From positions 16,235-80,234 of the forward strand of contig JBNLBF010000014.1 of assembly GCA_050302475.1 (NCBI GenBank): DNA of 64,000 bases, given 5' to 3'. A program made the translations under genes and the position numbers. Below are positions 1-8,590 of this stretch, in pieces. The stretch is from NORP23 sp050302475 (GTDB lineage: Bacteria > Pseudomonadota > Alphaproteobacteria > Rhodobacterales > Rhodobacteraceae). The notes under the pieces were generated by a model. It ran no database searches. It was not told the DNA's origin and was given only the letters and a program-made list of their open reading frames with translations. The first letter of the stretch is position 1. Each line of letters opens with the position of its first letter.

Positions 1-558
1 GGCAAAGGAGACGCACCGGCGACCCTCGCGGATTTCGAAGGGATGGCTGTGCGTGCAACCGGCGGGATCGGTGCTGCGATGGAAACCATCGGTGCAGTTC
101 CGACATCTATGTCCGCGACCGAGGTGCGTCAGGCCATGGACAGCGGTGTTGTCAGCGCCGTCAGTTTTGCCCCGCATGCTCATATGTCGTTCGGCACGGT
201 AGAAGGGGGCGATTGGTGGACAACCAACCTTAACCCCGGCACTGTGAATTGTCCGGTTGTGGTGAATACCGATGCGCTGAATGCGCTGACGGATACCGAA
301 CGCGAGGCTCTTCTCGGATCTGTTGACGAGGCGTTGGCCTATTACATCGACTATTATAATAGTGAGACGATGGATGCCTGGTGGCCGACGTTGGATGAAA
401 AAGGTATTGAACAAGTGACCTTCTCCGACGCAGAACTGGCCGCCTTCAAAGAGGCCGCCGCAGGCCCGGCCGCAGCCGCCTGGATCGAGGATAACACCGC
501 TCGTGGTTTACCCGCACAAGAGCTGTACGATCTGGTTGTTGAAACCATCGCCAACTAA
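1..558 (+). CDS. dctP: TRAP transporter substrate-binding protein, C-terminal part
   Basis: The reading frame is open from the first base, so this is the C-terminal 185 residues of a protein that begins outside the window. The family is the periplasmic solute-binding subunit (DctP/TAXI class) of tripartite ATP-independent periplasmic transporters. These capture organic acids or related solutes and hand them to the DctQM membrane pair. Seen: segments typical of the C-terminal lobe (GGIGAAMETIGAVPTSMSAT, then HMSFGTVEGGDWWTTNLNPG) and direct linkage to dctQ and dctM. The sequence does not show the substrate. The neighbours make the family call strong. Confidence 0.85.
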   Translation, partial: GKGDAPATLADFEGMAVRATGGIGAAMETIGAVPTSMSATEVRQAMDSGVVSAVSFAPHAHMSFGTVEGGDWWTTNLNPGTVNCPVVVNTDALNALTDTEREALLGSVDEALAYYIDYYNSETMDAWWPTLDEKGIEQVTFSDAELAAFKEAAAGPAAAAWIEDNTARGLPAQELYDLVVETIAN

Positions 559-566
559 AACCCTGT

Positions 567-589
567 ATCCCCACCGTCCAGGTGGGGAT
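567..589 (+). terminator. intercistronic hairpin between dctP and dctQ
   Basis: A perfect 9-bp stem (567-575 with 581-589) closes a 5-base loop. It lies 8 bases after the dctP stop and 20 bases before the dctQ start. No U-run follows. It therefore looks more like a partial terminator or 3'-end protector that keeps binding-protein mRNA above permease mRNA, as is known for other binding-protein transporters. The role is inferred. Confidence 0.6.
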
Positions 590-609
590 TCATTATCGCT
601 AGGGAAACG

Positions 610-1251
610 ATGGCCGGACTTTCTTCAATCCGTGAAGACGCCACTTGGCTCAGCCGCTTTGATCGTGCGCTGTTCCGGGTCGAGATGTGGCTCGCCTTGA
701 TCGGTGGTCTGGCCGCGTTTTCCCTCATGATCTTCGCGGTGATTTCTGTCGGCGGGCGCAACCTGTTCAATCAGCCATTGCGGGGCTACGTCGACTGGAT
801 CGAACAAATCATGCCCCTGATCGCTTTTGTGGGTATCGCCTATACGCAACGTCTCGGCGGGCATATTCGCATGGATATCCTGATCGGCCAGCTGAAGGGT
901 AGAGCACTTTGGGTGGCTGAGTTTGCCTCCACTTTTCTGATCCTCATAGTCATGGTTCTGATGGTTTGGGGTAGCTGGGCGCATTTCCAGCGCAGCTTTG
1001 ACTTTGCCATGCCGAATTGGAGCCGCGATTCCACCGTTGATATTGGCTTGCCCATCTGGCCCGCGAAACTGATTGTGCCGGTTGCATTCTCCGTGATTTC
1101 GCTGCGCCTGGTCTTGCAGCTCTGGGGCTATGCCCGTGCCATCCGCACCGGCGAGCCGACCCCGGTTGCCGTCCCTGTGATCGAGGATGCCGCAGCTGTC
1201 GCCGCTGCGGAAGCAGAGCACGTATCAGGAATGGAAAGCGATAATGGATAG
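610..1251 (+). CDS. dctQ: TRAP transporter small permease subunit
   Basis: This 213-residue inner-membrane protein has four hydrophobic segments, near residues 25-50, 62-80, 100-120 and 145-168. Length and topology match DctQ, the 4-TM subunit that partners the large permease. The start is set by AGGGAAACG just upstream of ATG 610. Its last 8 bases overlap the start of dctM, consistent with translational coupling. The C-terminal ~45 residues are Ala/Glu-rich and probably cytoplasmic. Substrate unknown. Confidence 0.88.
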   Translation: MAGLSSIREDATWLSRFDRALFRVEMWLALIGGLAAFSLMIFAVISVGGRNLFNQPLRGYVDWIEQIMPLIAFVGIAYTQRLGGHIRMDILIGQLKGRALWVAEFASTFLILIVMVLMVWGSWAHFQRSFDFAMPNWSRDSTVDIGLPIWPAKLIVPVAFSVISLRLVLQLWGYARAIRTGEPTPVAVPVIEDAAAVAAAEAEHVSGMESDNG

Positions 1252-2647
1252 TATCGAAATCGGCCTATGGGTTTCCGGCTTTCTTCTGCTAATGGTGCTG
1301 ATCGGCGTTCGCGTCGCCTTCGCCGCTGCGCTCGCCGGGATCGTCGGTCTGATTTGGGTGTTCTGGGCGCGCAAAGGTTATGCGCCTGACGAGTTCGGTT
1401 GGGCGCTGGAGGTGGCGGTCAAAACCGCCGGGCAGGTCCCACATTCGAAAATCTCCAGCCAGGCTTTGTCGCTGATCCCGACTTTCATCCTGATTGGGTA
1501 TCTTGCCTATTACGCTGGCCTGACCAAAGCTTTGTTCGATGCAGCGAAACGCTGGGTTGGTTGGTTACCCGGCGGGCTGGCCGTGTCCACGGTCTTCGCC
1601 ACCGCAGGGTTCGCGGCTGTGTCCGGTGCCTCCGTCGCGACATCCGCTGTTTTCGCCCGTATCGCGATCCCGGAAATGCAGGCCGAAGGATATGACAAAC
1701 GGTTCGCCGCGGGTGTGGTCGCCGCTGCGGGGACGCTGGCGTCACTGATCCCTCCGTCCGCGATCCTTGTGATCTACGCAATCATCGTTGAACAGGATGT
1801 CGGCCGCCTGCTGCTTGCCGGTTTCATCCCCGGTGCTTTCTCGGCAATAATCTACGGCGGACTGGTCGTCGGCATGGCGCTGGTGTGGAAACGCCTCGGC
1901 CCTCCGGTTGGTGGTTTCACATGGCGAGAACGCTTTGCCGCGCTTCCGGGGGCATTCCCGATTTTCTTCGTCGTCGGGATCATCATCTTCTTCATCTACA
2001 ACCCGTTTGGAGGCGACGCCTGGGGCACCCCGACGGAAGGTGGGGCGCTTGGCGCGTTTGTCGTTTTCCTCTTCTCGCTCTGGAAGGGCATGCGCTGGCC
2101 GCAGCTGAAGGATGCGCTTTTGGAGACGGCCAAACTGACAGTCATGATCTTCACCATCATTTGGGGTGTGTTGATCTATGTCCGTTTCCTTGGCTTTGCG
2201 GACCTGCCGGGCGCATTCTCCGACTGGATCACCTCGCTCGATCAATCCCCGATGCTCACCCTGATCCTGATCCTATGCGCCTATGCGGTGCTTGGTATGT
2301 TCATGGACGCAATCGGAATGCTGTTGCTGACTCTGCCAGTTGTCTATCCGGCGGTGATCGCGCTCAACGGCGGGGTAGGGGTCGAGATCGCGGACAGCGC
2401 CTTCGGCATGACATCGACGGGCTGCGCGATATGGTTCGGGATCATCGTGGTGAAAATGGCCGAGTTGTGTTTGATCACACCGCCCATCGGCCTGAACTGT
2501 TTCGTGGTTGCCGGCGTGCGCCCCGACATTTCGGTTCAGGACGTTTTCAAAGGCGTCGCGCCGTTCTTTGTGGCGGATGCCTTAACCATCGCCGGATTAA
2601 TAGCTTTCCCGGCGATAGTTCTGTTTCTACCTAACCTACTTTTGTAG
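1244..2647 (+). CDS. dctM: TRAP transporter large permease subunit
   Basis: This 467-residue, very hydrophobic protein has about 12 membrane segments. It forms the ion-coupled transport channel of the TRAP system. Motifs seen include SGASVATSAVF, a PPSAILVIYA re-entrant-type segment, and TPPIGLNCFV near the C-terminus, all typical of DctM. I chose ATG 1244, inside the end of dctQ, because the protein then begins MDSIEIGLW directly before the first membrane segment. An in-frame start 57 bases earlier would lie inside dctQ and add an unlikely leader. The last gene of the operon, it ends 7 bases before a convergent barrel gene. Confidence 0.9.
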   Translation: MDSIEIGLWVSGFLLLMVLIGVRVAFAAALAGIVGLIWVFWARKGYAPDEFGWALEVAVKTAGQVPHSKISSQALSLIPTFILIGYLAYYAGLTKALFDAAKRWVGWLPGGLAVSTVFATAGFAAVSGASVATSAVFARIAIPEMQAEGYDKRFAAGVVAAAGTLASLIPPSAILVIYAIIVEQDVGRLLLAGFIPGAFSAIIYGGLVVGMALVWKRLGPPVGGFTWRERFAALPGAFPIFFVVGIIIFFIYNPFGGDAWGTPTEGGALGAFVVFLFSLWKGMRWPQLKDALLETAKLTVMIFTIIWGVLIYVRFLGFADLPGAFSDWITSLDQSPMLTLILILCAYAVLGMFMDAIGMLLLTLPVVYPAVIALNGGVGVEIADSAFGMTSTGCAIWFGIIVVKMAELCLITPPIGLNCFVVAGVRPDISVQDVFKGVAPFFVADALTIAGLIAFPAIVLFLPNLLL

Positions 2648-2654
2648 GTACCGT

Positions 2655-3446
2655 TTAGAACCGAAGTCCAACATATACACCATGCATCAGGAAGCCGGAT
2701 GTTCCGGCATTTCCACCCTGGTCGGTGCTGTCCTGAACTGCGACGTTCACGCCGTCCCACCAGGCAACCTGGTAGCCAAATACGTAGCTGCCGAAGCTGG
2801 CTGGAACCTCGTATCCTATCGCCGCTTCGACAACCAATGCGTCAGATTGAGTGTCTGAGCAGTCAATGCAAATCCATCCCGGCGCATTCGGGTCAACAAA
2901 TGTTGCGATATCACCAAACAGGTAGGATGCACCAAAAGAAACCGCGATTGAATTTCCGCTCATCGGGATGGAGCCGTCATAACGTACAGTCGGACCGTAT
3001 CCGGAGAAATTGTTTTCGATCCCTCTGGTTCCGGCAAGAACATAGTTGTCGACTTCTGCATATCTGACACCGCCGAGTATTCTTCCGTCGACCCCGCCAA
3101 ACGTAAGCGGCGTTCCGACCATCAGATCCAAATAGCGACCGCTGGAGGCCAGACTAGCGTTGTTCAAAGCATCTCCGTTTGACTTGGGGTCCAGAGAAAA
3201 CCCGCCGATGTTGAGTGCGACATCTACAGGTCCAGCATCAAACCCGGTCATCAGCGATGCCGAGATACCTGCGCCCGGCCCAGAAGGAGTCGAGTCAAAG
3301 AAGCCGAGCTGGAAAAGCTGCCATTCCTGCATTGGATCCGCGAATGAATACCCCCCGCGAATTTCGCCGAATGTCTGCGCACCAGCCGCGACACCTATCG
3401 ACGTTGAAATTGCGGTTGCGAGCAAAAGTTTTGTGACTAATTTCAT
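2655..3446 (-). CDS. outer-membrane beta-barrel protein, function unknown
   Basis: This is a 263-residue secreted protein. It has a signal peptide (MKLVTKLLLATAIST, cleavage probably after AGAQ) followed by alternating hydrophobic/glycine-rich strands. The C-terminal phenylalanine (VYVGLRF) is the usual signal for outer-membrane barrel insertion. ATG 3446 is preceded by AGGGGAATTTTC, a good ribosome site. Upstream in-frame codons add a non-secretory leader and are rejected. Two cysteines close together (WICIDCSD) may form a loop disulfide. The family is not recognised; it may be a small porin-like or adhesin-like barrel. Confidence 0.7.
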   Translation of the reverse strand: MKLVTKLLLATAISTSIGVAAGAQTFGEIRGGYSFADPMQEWQLFQLGFFDSTPSGPGAGISASLMTGFDAGPVDVALNIGGFSLDPKSNGDALNNASLASSGRYLDLMVGTPLTFGGVDGRILGGVRYAEVDNYVLAGTRGIENNFSGYGPTVRYDGSIPMSGNSIAVSFGASYLFGDIATFVDPNAPGWICIDCSDTQSDALVVEAAIGYEVPASFGSYVFGYQVAWWDGVNVAVQDSTDQGGNAGTSGFLMHGVYVGLRF

Positions 3447-3725
3447 GAAAATTCCCCTAAACGCTACGTGCAAGTAATAGGCAATAACTCGCCGATTTAC
3501 GTAACGATAGTAGGAATCCGAAAACTTGGCGCTGAATCTTAAGATTCGTTGCAGAATTGCAAACAAATTACGCAAAAATGTAGAAAAATAGCACTTGTAG
3601 TTACTTGAGGAGAGACTGTCCGCCAACGGGATATACTTTTGGTTGAGGTCCGGCGCTGCGAGTTTCATGTAGTGATTCCCCAGGACCGCGTAGCATGCAC
3701 AAACTGTCCGATTTCGCCGCAACGG
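3447..3725. other. intergenic region upstream of the barrel gene
   Basis: About 280 bases between the barrel gene start and the end of the broken methyltransferase frame. It is AT-richer than its surroundings next to the barrel gene (around 3480-3600), as expected for a promoter region. No clear -35/-10 pair, RNA gene or convincing small frame was found. Confidence 0.4.
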
Positions 3726-4559
3726 CTAGGCCGCTACTGCGACCGTCACGACAGCTGGTATGGGCACATCCCAAATGGGACCACGCCCGTGATTTTCCAA
3801 AACTTTTGTGACGACTGCCGCGCGAATGGCAGCCGCATGTTCTGGCGGTTGGGGCCGCAGTAACGCGCCGCCTCTTGCTGTGCCTTCAAGAAAGAAGTCA
3901 AAAGGTGCGCCGGGATCGATTACATTCCATTTTGATGCGACCGTCGTCTACCTGAAGTCGGTGAAGCCAGCGGCCTCCAGCGCAGGAAAGGCGATTGCCG
4001 GATCGGCGTAGTCATTTGCCCCGGGTCCTGATGGCAATGAAATGTCCGGCGCGCCGTGCTGTGCGATGGCATCGAAAACGTAACCAAGGGCGCCGTCTAC
4101 CTCGGGTCCACACCAGACTGAAAAAGCTATTCGTCCACCGGGGCGCAGAACACGGCGCGACTCGGCGAGGGCTTTTTGCAGGTCAGGCACATGCGGCATG
4201 CCAAACCCGATAGTGATGGCATCAAAAGACGCATCGTCAAAATCCAGCGCCATCGCGTCGCCTTCGACGAAAGATGCCTCCGGTGCTGCGGAGCGTGCTA
4301 GCTCTAACTTCGCAGGTGAAAAATCGAGGCCGGTTGTCTGAGCCCCGGCCGCAACCAATGCGGTGGTAACGTTGCCATGTCCACAGCATAGGTCGAGGGC
4401 CTTGATCCCAGGTTTGGCGGCAACCGCCTTAACCAGATACGGCACCACCATATCTGAAGCTTTGGAAAAGGCGCGCGCATAGGATTTCGCGACATTTTCG
4501 TCGGCCCACTCACGTTTTTCTAACGCGGCGAAAGTATCCGGTTTTAGGCGTTTTGGCAC
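3726..4559 (-). pseudogene. class I SAM methyltransferase interrupted by one in-frame TAG
   Basis: The intact part (4559 down to 3948) gives 203 residues with a SAM-binding motif (LDLCCGHG, about residues 55-62), then GLDFSPAKLELA, EGDAMALDF and a post-motif segment VLRPGGRIAFSVW. It stops with TAG at 3950-3948 right after GFTDFR. Reading on in the same frame restores 73 more family-like residues, including DPGAPFDFFLEGTARGGALL and WDVPIPAVV, up to a TAG at 3728-3726. That gives 277 codons, the usual length for this family. So a single nonsense codon breaks an otherwise complete gene. A recent mutation, sequencing error or amber readthrough are all possible. It is the last gene of the 3.7-8.5 kb run, 12 bases after an OsmC gene. 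Confidence 0.75.
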
Positions 4560-4571
4560 GTAGTCTTCCGA

Positions 4572-5126
4572 TCAATTTATGTTCGTCGTTGATGTGGTGA
4601 CGACGACTGTATTTGCCTCTTTTAGCCCAAGGAACCATGGCGCATGTGCCAATGCCCGGTTGGTTACGTCTGCGATAACATAATCAGGTTCAGATGTTTC
4701 GACCGTGATGGCAATACGGGATTCCAACGGGCTCGCATCGCCGCCACCCAACGCAAAAATGGCGAGGTCATCACAATCCACCTCAATCTGCACATCAACA
4801 GCGCGAACGTCCAAACCCTCGCGTGCCGCGGTCATTTTGATGGCGATGGAAACACATCCAACGACGGCGGCGCGGGCAAAGAAGCCCGGTGACGGGCCAA
4901 GGGCAGCGCCGCCCATGGCCGGTCCCATATCCATCATAGTTTCGAATTTTCCTTGCTGCGCATAGCAGGCGAGACCTTCACCCACGCGTCCTGTGGTGGT
5001 GATTGTGGTTCGGGCGGCCATCGGATCCGCGCTTAGGCGTTCGATAACCTTGTTCTGTGCTTGCCGTATCTCGGCATTTGATTTGGGTGAAAGCGGTGCT
5101 TTGATAACTGGTGTAATCTGATTCAT
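4572..5126 (-). CDS. OsmC/Ohr family protein (first of two)
   Basis: A 184-residue protein with an OsmC-like core: GPSPGFFARAAVVGCVSIAI around residues 77-96, with Cys91 at the start of the central helix, and Cys54 earlier. The family reduces organic hydroperoxides or binds reactive electrophiles using two cysteines, but many members are uncharacterised. This copy has an extra N-terminal segment of about 40 residues and lacks the usual ESD-type helper residues as far as I can judge, so catalysis is uncertain. It lies 12 bases downstream of the flavin monooxygenase, in the same run as a second, divergent OsmC (6448-7011). Confidence 0.75.
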   Translation of the reverse strand: MNQITPVIKAPLSPKSNAEIRQAQNKVIERLSADPMAARTTITTTGRVGEGLACYAQQGKFETMMDMGPAMGGAALGPSPGFFARAAVVGCVSIAIKMTAAREGLDVRAVDVQIEVDCDDLAIFALGGGDASPLESRIAITVETSEPDYVIADVTNRALAHAPWFLGLKEANTVVVTTSTTNIN

Positions 5127-5138
5127 GGTGTTTTCCTT

Positions 5139-6374
5139 TCACGCGGCAAGGCGGTTGGATTGATGAGTGATATGATTGGCAAGATCGATTGCGTCGGCCC
5201 CCACGCCGTCCAACAGCGCGGAGTTGCGGCGGCGCATAAACGGAAGACCAAGCACATAGAGACCGTCAGCAACATGGCCTCCGTCATGGATCAAGTGGTG
5301 TTTTTGATCGAAGACGGGAAGGTGAAGCCAGCTATAGTCTGGGCGGAATCCGGTCGCCCAGATGATCGTTCGGATCTGACCGCTATTCATATTCAGGCTA
5401 AGCAAGGGAGGAGTTTCCAGCGTCGTCGGTTCGATTTCCATCGGCGCAGGCAGGTGCGTAATCCCGGCCCACTCGGCCCAGCGGTCAAATGTCGCCAGCA
5501 ACCGTCGCATTTTCAAATCCGACAATTCGCAGGCATTCGCCAAGCCGCCGGAGAATAAGGCCTGTCCGTCACGGATTGCGCTTAGCTTTCCGGCGATGCG
5601 GATACCTTGTTTTTGCAGATAATTCACATCCATTAACGGGATGTCTGGGTCACCGATCAGCTGAAACGAGGGAACCGAACGGGCGCGTTTAATGTCGTCA
5701 ACATCGTGTCGTGTCGTAGAATGCAGACCGCTTTGATCCATCCACCATTGGATGTCTTTGCCGCGATACTGGCGTGGCACCCGGATATGGTGGCTGGCTG
5801 CCAGTACGACCTCATGCCCTGCACAGCGAATTTCATCAGCCAACTGCACGCCGGTGGCCGACGCGCCAACGACCAACACGCCGCCATTAGGCAACTGTGC
5901 GGGGTTGCGATAGTCCAACGCCGAGATTTGTGTGATCTGGGGCGGCAGGTCCGCCGCCAAGGCGGGGATATTGGCACGATTACAGGCGCCACTTGCAATA
6001 ATCAGGTTCTGGCATTTCCAGTCACCCCTATTGGTGCGGACCACATAATCATTTCCGTCTTTGGTAACGGACTGAACAGTTGTTCTGGTCTCGATAGGTG
6101 CCGCGCTGACCGCGGCATAATCGGTCAAATAATTAACGATGTCCGGCATATCCATAAACCCGTCATGGTTCGACCCGGTGTAACGATAACCAGGAAGGCG
6201 GCTTTGCCAGTTGGGTGTCAGCAATCGCAGACTATCCCAGCGCTCGGTCCGCCACGAATTTGCGATATCACCGCGTTCCAGAACGACATGCGGGACAGAT
6301 CGTTCGCTCAGGCAATGGCTCATGGCGAGACCAGCCTGACCTGCGCCGATAATAAGTGTGGAAATCTGTTTCAT
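5139..6374 (-). CDS. flavin-containing monooxygenase (CzcO/FMO-like)
   Basis: A 411-residue FAD/NADPH-type oxidoreductase. The FAD site GAGQAG is at residues 10-15, and ERGDIANSWRTERWDSL resembles the segment after the FAD fold. A second dinucleotide motif, GASATG, is at 170-175, and the conserved ATGFRPDYSWL appears near residue 340. This order fits class B monooxygenases (N-, S- or Baeyer-Villiger oxygenation). Substrate unknown. In this operon, flanked by OsmC proteins and methyltransferases, it may oxygenate a small molecule or peptide; that is inference. Confidence 0.82.
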   Translation of the reverse strand: MKQISTLIIGAGQAGLAMSHCLSERSVPHVVLERGDIANSWRTERWDSLRLLTPNWQSRLPGYRYTGSNHDGFMDMPDIVNYLTDYAAVSAAPIETRTTVQSVTKDGNDYVVRTNRGDWKCQNLIIASGACNRANIPALAADLPPQITQISALDYRNPAQLPNGGVLVVGASATGVQLADEIRCAGHEVVLAASHHIRVPRQYRGKDIQWWMDQSGLHSTTRHDVDDIKRARSVPSFQLIGDPDIPLMDVNYLQKQGIRIAGKLSAIRDGQALFSGGLANACELSDLKMRRLLATFDRWAEWAGITHLPAPMEIEPTTLETPPLLSLNMNSGQIRTIIWATGFRPDYSWLHLPVFDQKHHLIHDGGHVADGLYVLGLPFMRRRNSALLDGVGADAIDLANHITHQSNRLAA

Positions 6375-6410
6375 GGAGTCTGGCCTTTGGGTTTGTGCGT
6401 TCGAATGGGG

Positions 6411-6441
6411 AACCCGCGCCCATTATCTACGGGCGCGGGTT
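6411..6441 (-). other. perfect 11-bp inverted repeat between OsmC and monooxygenase genes
   Basis: Bases 6411-6421 pair exactly with 6431-6441 around a 9-base loop (GC-rich stem AACCCGCGCCC). It lies between the stop of the OsmC gene (6448) and the start of the monooxygenase (6374), both minus strand. No U-run follows in the minus-strand transcript, so it is probably a processing, stability or attenuation element rather than a full terminator. Confidence 0.6.
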
Positions 6442-6447
6442 GGGTGG

Positions 6448-7011
6448 TTAAGCAACGTTCACATGGACATTGGTCGGGTTCGTGATGATGTCGAACACGG
6501 CAGAACGTTTCTGCGACTGGGCAACCAGTGCTTTGATGTCATCGTCGCTGGCGTCAGCTTCAATTTCGAACGTGACGCGGATTGCAGAGAAACCGTTACG
6601 GATTTCCGGGTCCATGCCCAGAATACCCCGCACGTCGACGTCACCTTCGACAGTCGCCCGCACAGAATGCAGCTGGATGCCACGGTGCTGCGCAACAGCG
6701 GCAACACCTCCGGTCAGACAGCTTGCCAATGCGGACAGAACAATTTCGGGCGGTGTCGGCGCACGGTCAGCGGCGGCAAAAACCTCCGGATGATCGCTTT
6801 CGATGGAGAACGTGCGTTTGCGCGTATTTTCCTGACCAAGGCCAAAGTACCCGCTGATCGAGTTGCGGTTATACGAGCCTTCGATCCAGTCACAGGTGCT
6901 ACGGAAGGTGAAGGCAGCGGCCTGCGGGGCCTCGGCGAAAGCGCCACGTGCGCCGATGAGGGCTTCGGTGTTGACGCCATTTTTTACGATGTTTGTTGTT
7001 ACGTTAGTCAT
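6448..7011 (-). CDS. OsmC/Ohr family protein (second of two)
   Basis: A 187-residue protein with the more canonical OsmC layout. Cys40 (FRSTCDW) and Cys98 (LSALASCLTGGVAAVA) are its only cysteines and sit where the two redox cysteines of the family lie. The context PTPPEIVLSALASC is a strong OsmC signature. Expected role: thiol-dependent removal of organic hydroperoxides or related electrophiles in the cytoplasm. AAAGGAAATTCA upstream of ATG 7011 serves as ribosome site. It lies between the short peptide gene (7109-7256) and the monooxygenase. Confidence 0.85.
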   Translation of the reverse strand: MTNVTTNIVKNGVNTEALIGARGAFAEAPQAAAFTFRSTCDWIEGSYNRNSISGYFGLGQENTRKRTFSIESDHPEVFAAADRAPTPPEIVLSALASCLTGGVAAVAQHRGIQLHSVRATVEGDVDVRGILGMDPEIRNGFSAIRVTFEIEADASDDDIKALVAQSQKRSAVFDIITNPTNVHVNVA

Positions 7012-7108
7012 TGAATTTCCTTTAGGTTTTGTTGGTTGGTTTAGTGAGTTTTGGGTGAGTGGCGCGGTTTGGTCTGGCGACCGCGCCGGTGCTGGTGCTA
7101 CCGGAGCA

Positions 7109-7256
7109 TCAACAAGTGAACGGGTTGCATTCTTGACCGCGCAGACGCATCGCTGCGGAATTGGTCGCGGACATGCCGCCTCTCGCCAGATTCAAAAGCT
7201 CCGGTGTCAATGCTGCCTTTTCGGCGGTTCCGGGCTGTTTTATCGAAAAATTTCAT
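7109..7256 (-). CDS. candidate short peptide gene, reading frame shifted by one base
   Basis: ATG 7256 has a good ribosome site (AAGGAACAAGAC) 28 bases after the methyltransferase stop, so a short gene begins here. Read straight, it gives 52 residues, very rich in Arg and His, ending at 7098, with the look of an off-frame product. If one T of the T5 run at 7246-7250 is skipped, the frame gives 48 balanced residues. These start MKFSIKQPGTAE, contain LTPELLNLARGG, and end QECNPFTC before TGA 7111-7109. Helical segment plus GG followed by a short Cys-containing tail resembles precursors of exported or modified peptides. Frameshift mutation, sequencing error in the homopolymer, or slippage are possible. 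No homologue is known to me. Confidence 0.4.
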
Positions 7257-7284
7257 TGTCTTGTTCCTTGGGTTGTAAGGTTGA

Positions 7285-8193
7285 TTATTCAGGCGCACGC
7301 GCCGTGATGAGCCAGGAGGAACTGTCCATCCAAAGCCCTTGGTCATTGGTTTCAACATCGGCGAACATTGCAGCCAGCCGTGCTTCGATTGCGGGTCGTT
7401 TTTGTTCAGCAAGATCACCGGCTTCGCGGAAGGTTTCTCCGGCTGGGCCGATCGCCAGCTGAAAGGCGATCGCTTCTTCGATCGTGCTGCCGACCATGAC
7501 TTTGGCGTCGATCCGCTTGAATTCGATGTCGACAAAGCCGGCCGCTTCCATCTGGGCGCGGGTCACATCTTCGTCGGCCATGGAAAACGGTCCGGGACCA
7601 CAGGTCCGTGCGTCGTCGCCAGGAACCGGCAAAAACGATTGCACGATATCGCGGGCGGCGATCAGCCACGGATTGTCCGCACGTTGACGCCAGACAATAT
7701 GCGCCATCTGCCCACCGGGTTTCATGGCCTGACGCATGGCCCGTAAACCGGCCACCGGATTGGCAAAAAACATCGTGCCAAACCGCGCAAAGACAAAGTC
7801 GAACTGACCGTCTTCGATTCCACGTTCGATATCGCGCGTGGCAAAGCGGACATTTCCGGTCCAACTCTGCTCGGCACAATGCCATGCGTGGTCGATAAAC
7901 GCCTGACAGCAGTCAATCCCCAACACATCGCCCTCAGGACCGATACGGCGGGCCATTTGAATGGCGGTGTCGCCAAATCCACAGCCGACATCAAGAATCT
8001 TGTCGCCCGAGGATATCGGGAGCGCAGGCATGATCGCCGCGCTGTGGCGCGACAGCCCGCCAACCAGAATATGGCGGTATTTGATGAATTTGGGGGCGAG
8101 CACCTCGTTCCAGAAATCCACCAACTCGGACGTTGGGGCAACCGGAGTGCTTGTCACTGCGTCATAAGGCGCAAATTTTGGTTGAATCGTCAT
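7285..8193 (-). CDS. class I SAM-dependent methyltransferase
   Basis: A 302-residue Rossmann-fold methyltransferase. The SAM motif LDVGCGFG is at residues 67-74, followed by GIDCCQAFIDHA (acidic loop) and FDFVFARFGTMFF (motif IV region), and AMKPGGQMAHIVW after the fold. The C-terminal third resembles UbiE/COQ5-type small-molecule methyltransferases. I use ATG 8193 with GAGGAAACACAC upstream; a TTG 15 bases earlier overlaps that ribosome site and is rejected. It lies directly upstream of the short peptide gene. It shares the operon with a second, broken methyltransferase of a different subfamily. Substrate unknown. Confidence 0.82.
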   Translation of the reverse strand: MTIQPKFAPYDAVTSTPVAPTSELVDFWNEVLAPKFIKYRHILVGGLSRHSAAIMPALPISSGDKILDVGCGFGDTAIQMARRIGPEGDVLGIDCCQAFIDHAWHCAEQSWTGNVRFATRDIERGIEDGQFDFVFARFGTMFFANPVAGLRAMRQAMKPGGQMAHIVWRQRADNPWLIAARDIVQSFLPVPGDDARTCGPGPFSMADEDVTRAQMEAAGFVDIEFKRIDAKVMVGSTIEEAIAFQLAIGPAGETFREAGDLAEQKRPAIEARLAAMFADVETNDQGLWMDSSSWLITARAPE

Positions 8194-8240
8194 TGTGTGT
8201 TTCCTCAAATTTGGATCAGGATCGTGTCAGCGGCTTACGC

Positions 8241-8507
8241 TCAGTCGCGGAAACCGGGCGTGAACTCGTCGAGTTGATAAGGGGTCATGTCCGGGATGAA
8301 GGAGCTGATGAACGGCTGAGACATGCGTTCATGAACTGTGTTCCGGGTTACGCCCATGTCGGCCAGCATCCGGTCGCTCATATGTAGCAGTTTGGCGTGT
8401 GCGGCCTGATTGCGGCGATAGGTTGCGTAGGCGCTGATGCCCTTTGTGATGGACTTTTTGAAAGCCTCAAAACGGGACGCGGAGGGGTATGTTGTCGTGA
8501 TGGTCAT
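8241..8507 (-). CDS. DUF1127 small protein
   Basis: An 88-residue basic protein. Its centre carries the DUF1127 signature (HMSDRMLADMGVTR, about residues 42-55), with an Arg-rich stretch just before it. In Rhodobacter, a DUF1127 protein (CcaF1) has been reported to bind RNA and affect RNA turnover; other members are unknown. It is the first gene of the minus-strand run and faces the HxlR regulator across a promoter region with repeats. The C-terminal 30 residues after the domain are specific to this copy. Confidence 0.85.
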   Translation of the reverse strand: MTITTTYPSASRFEAFKKSITKGISAYATYRRNQAAHAKLLHMSDRMLADMGVTRNTVHERMSQPFISSFIPDMTPYQLDEFTPGFRD

Positions 8508-8590
8508 TTTTCTTCTCTCGTTTCATGTGTGATGCGGCCAACTGCTTGGTCGCTGATGAGGAGAGAGATAGACGGATGCTTTCAAACAAA

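Noticed and set aside
7098..7256. Straight 52-residue reading of the short gene
   Set aside because: Arg/His-rich with no recognisable pattern; the shifted frame looks more protein-like, so I list that as the candidate.
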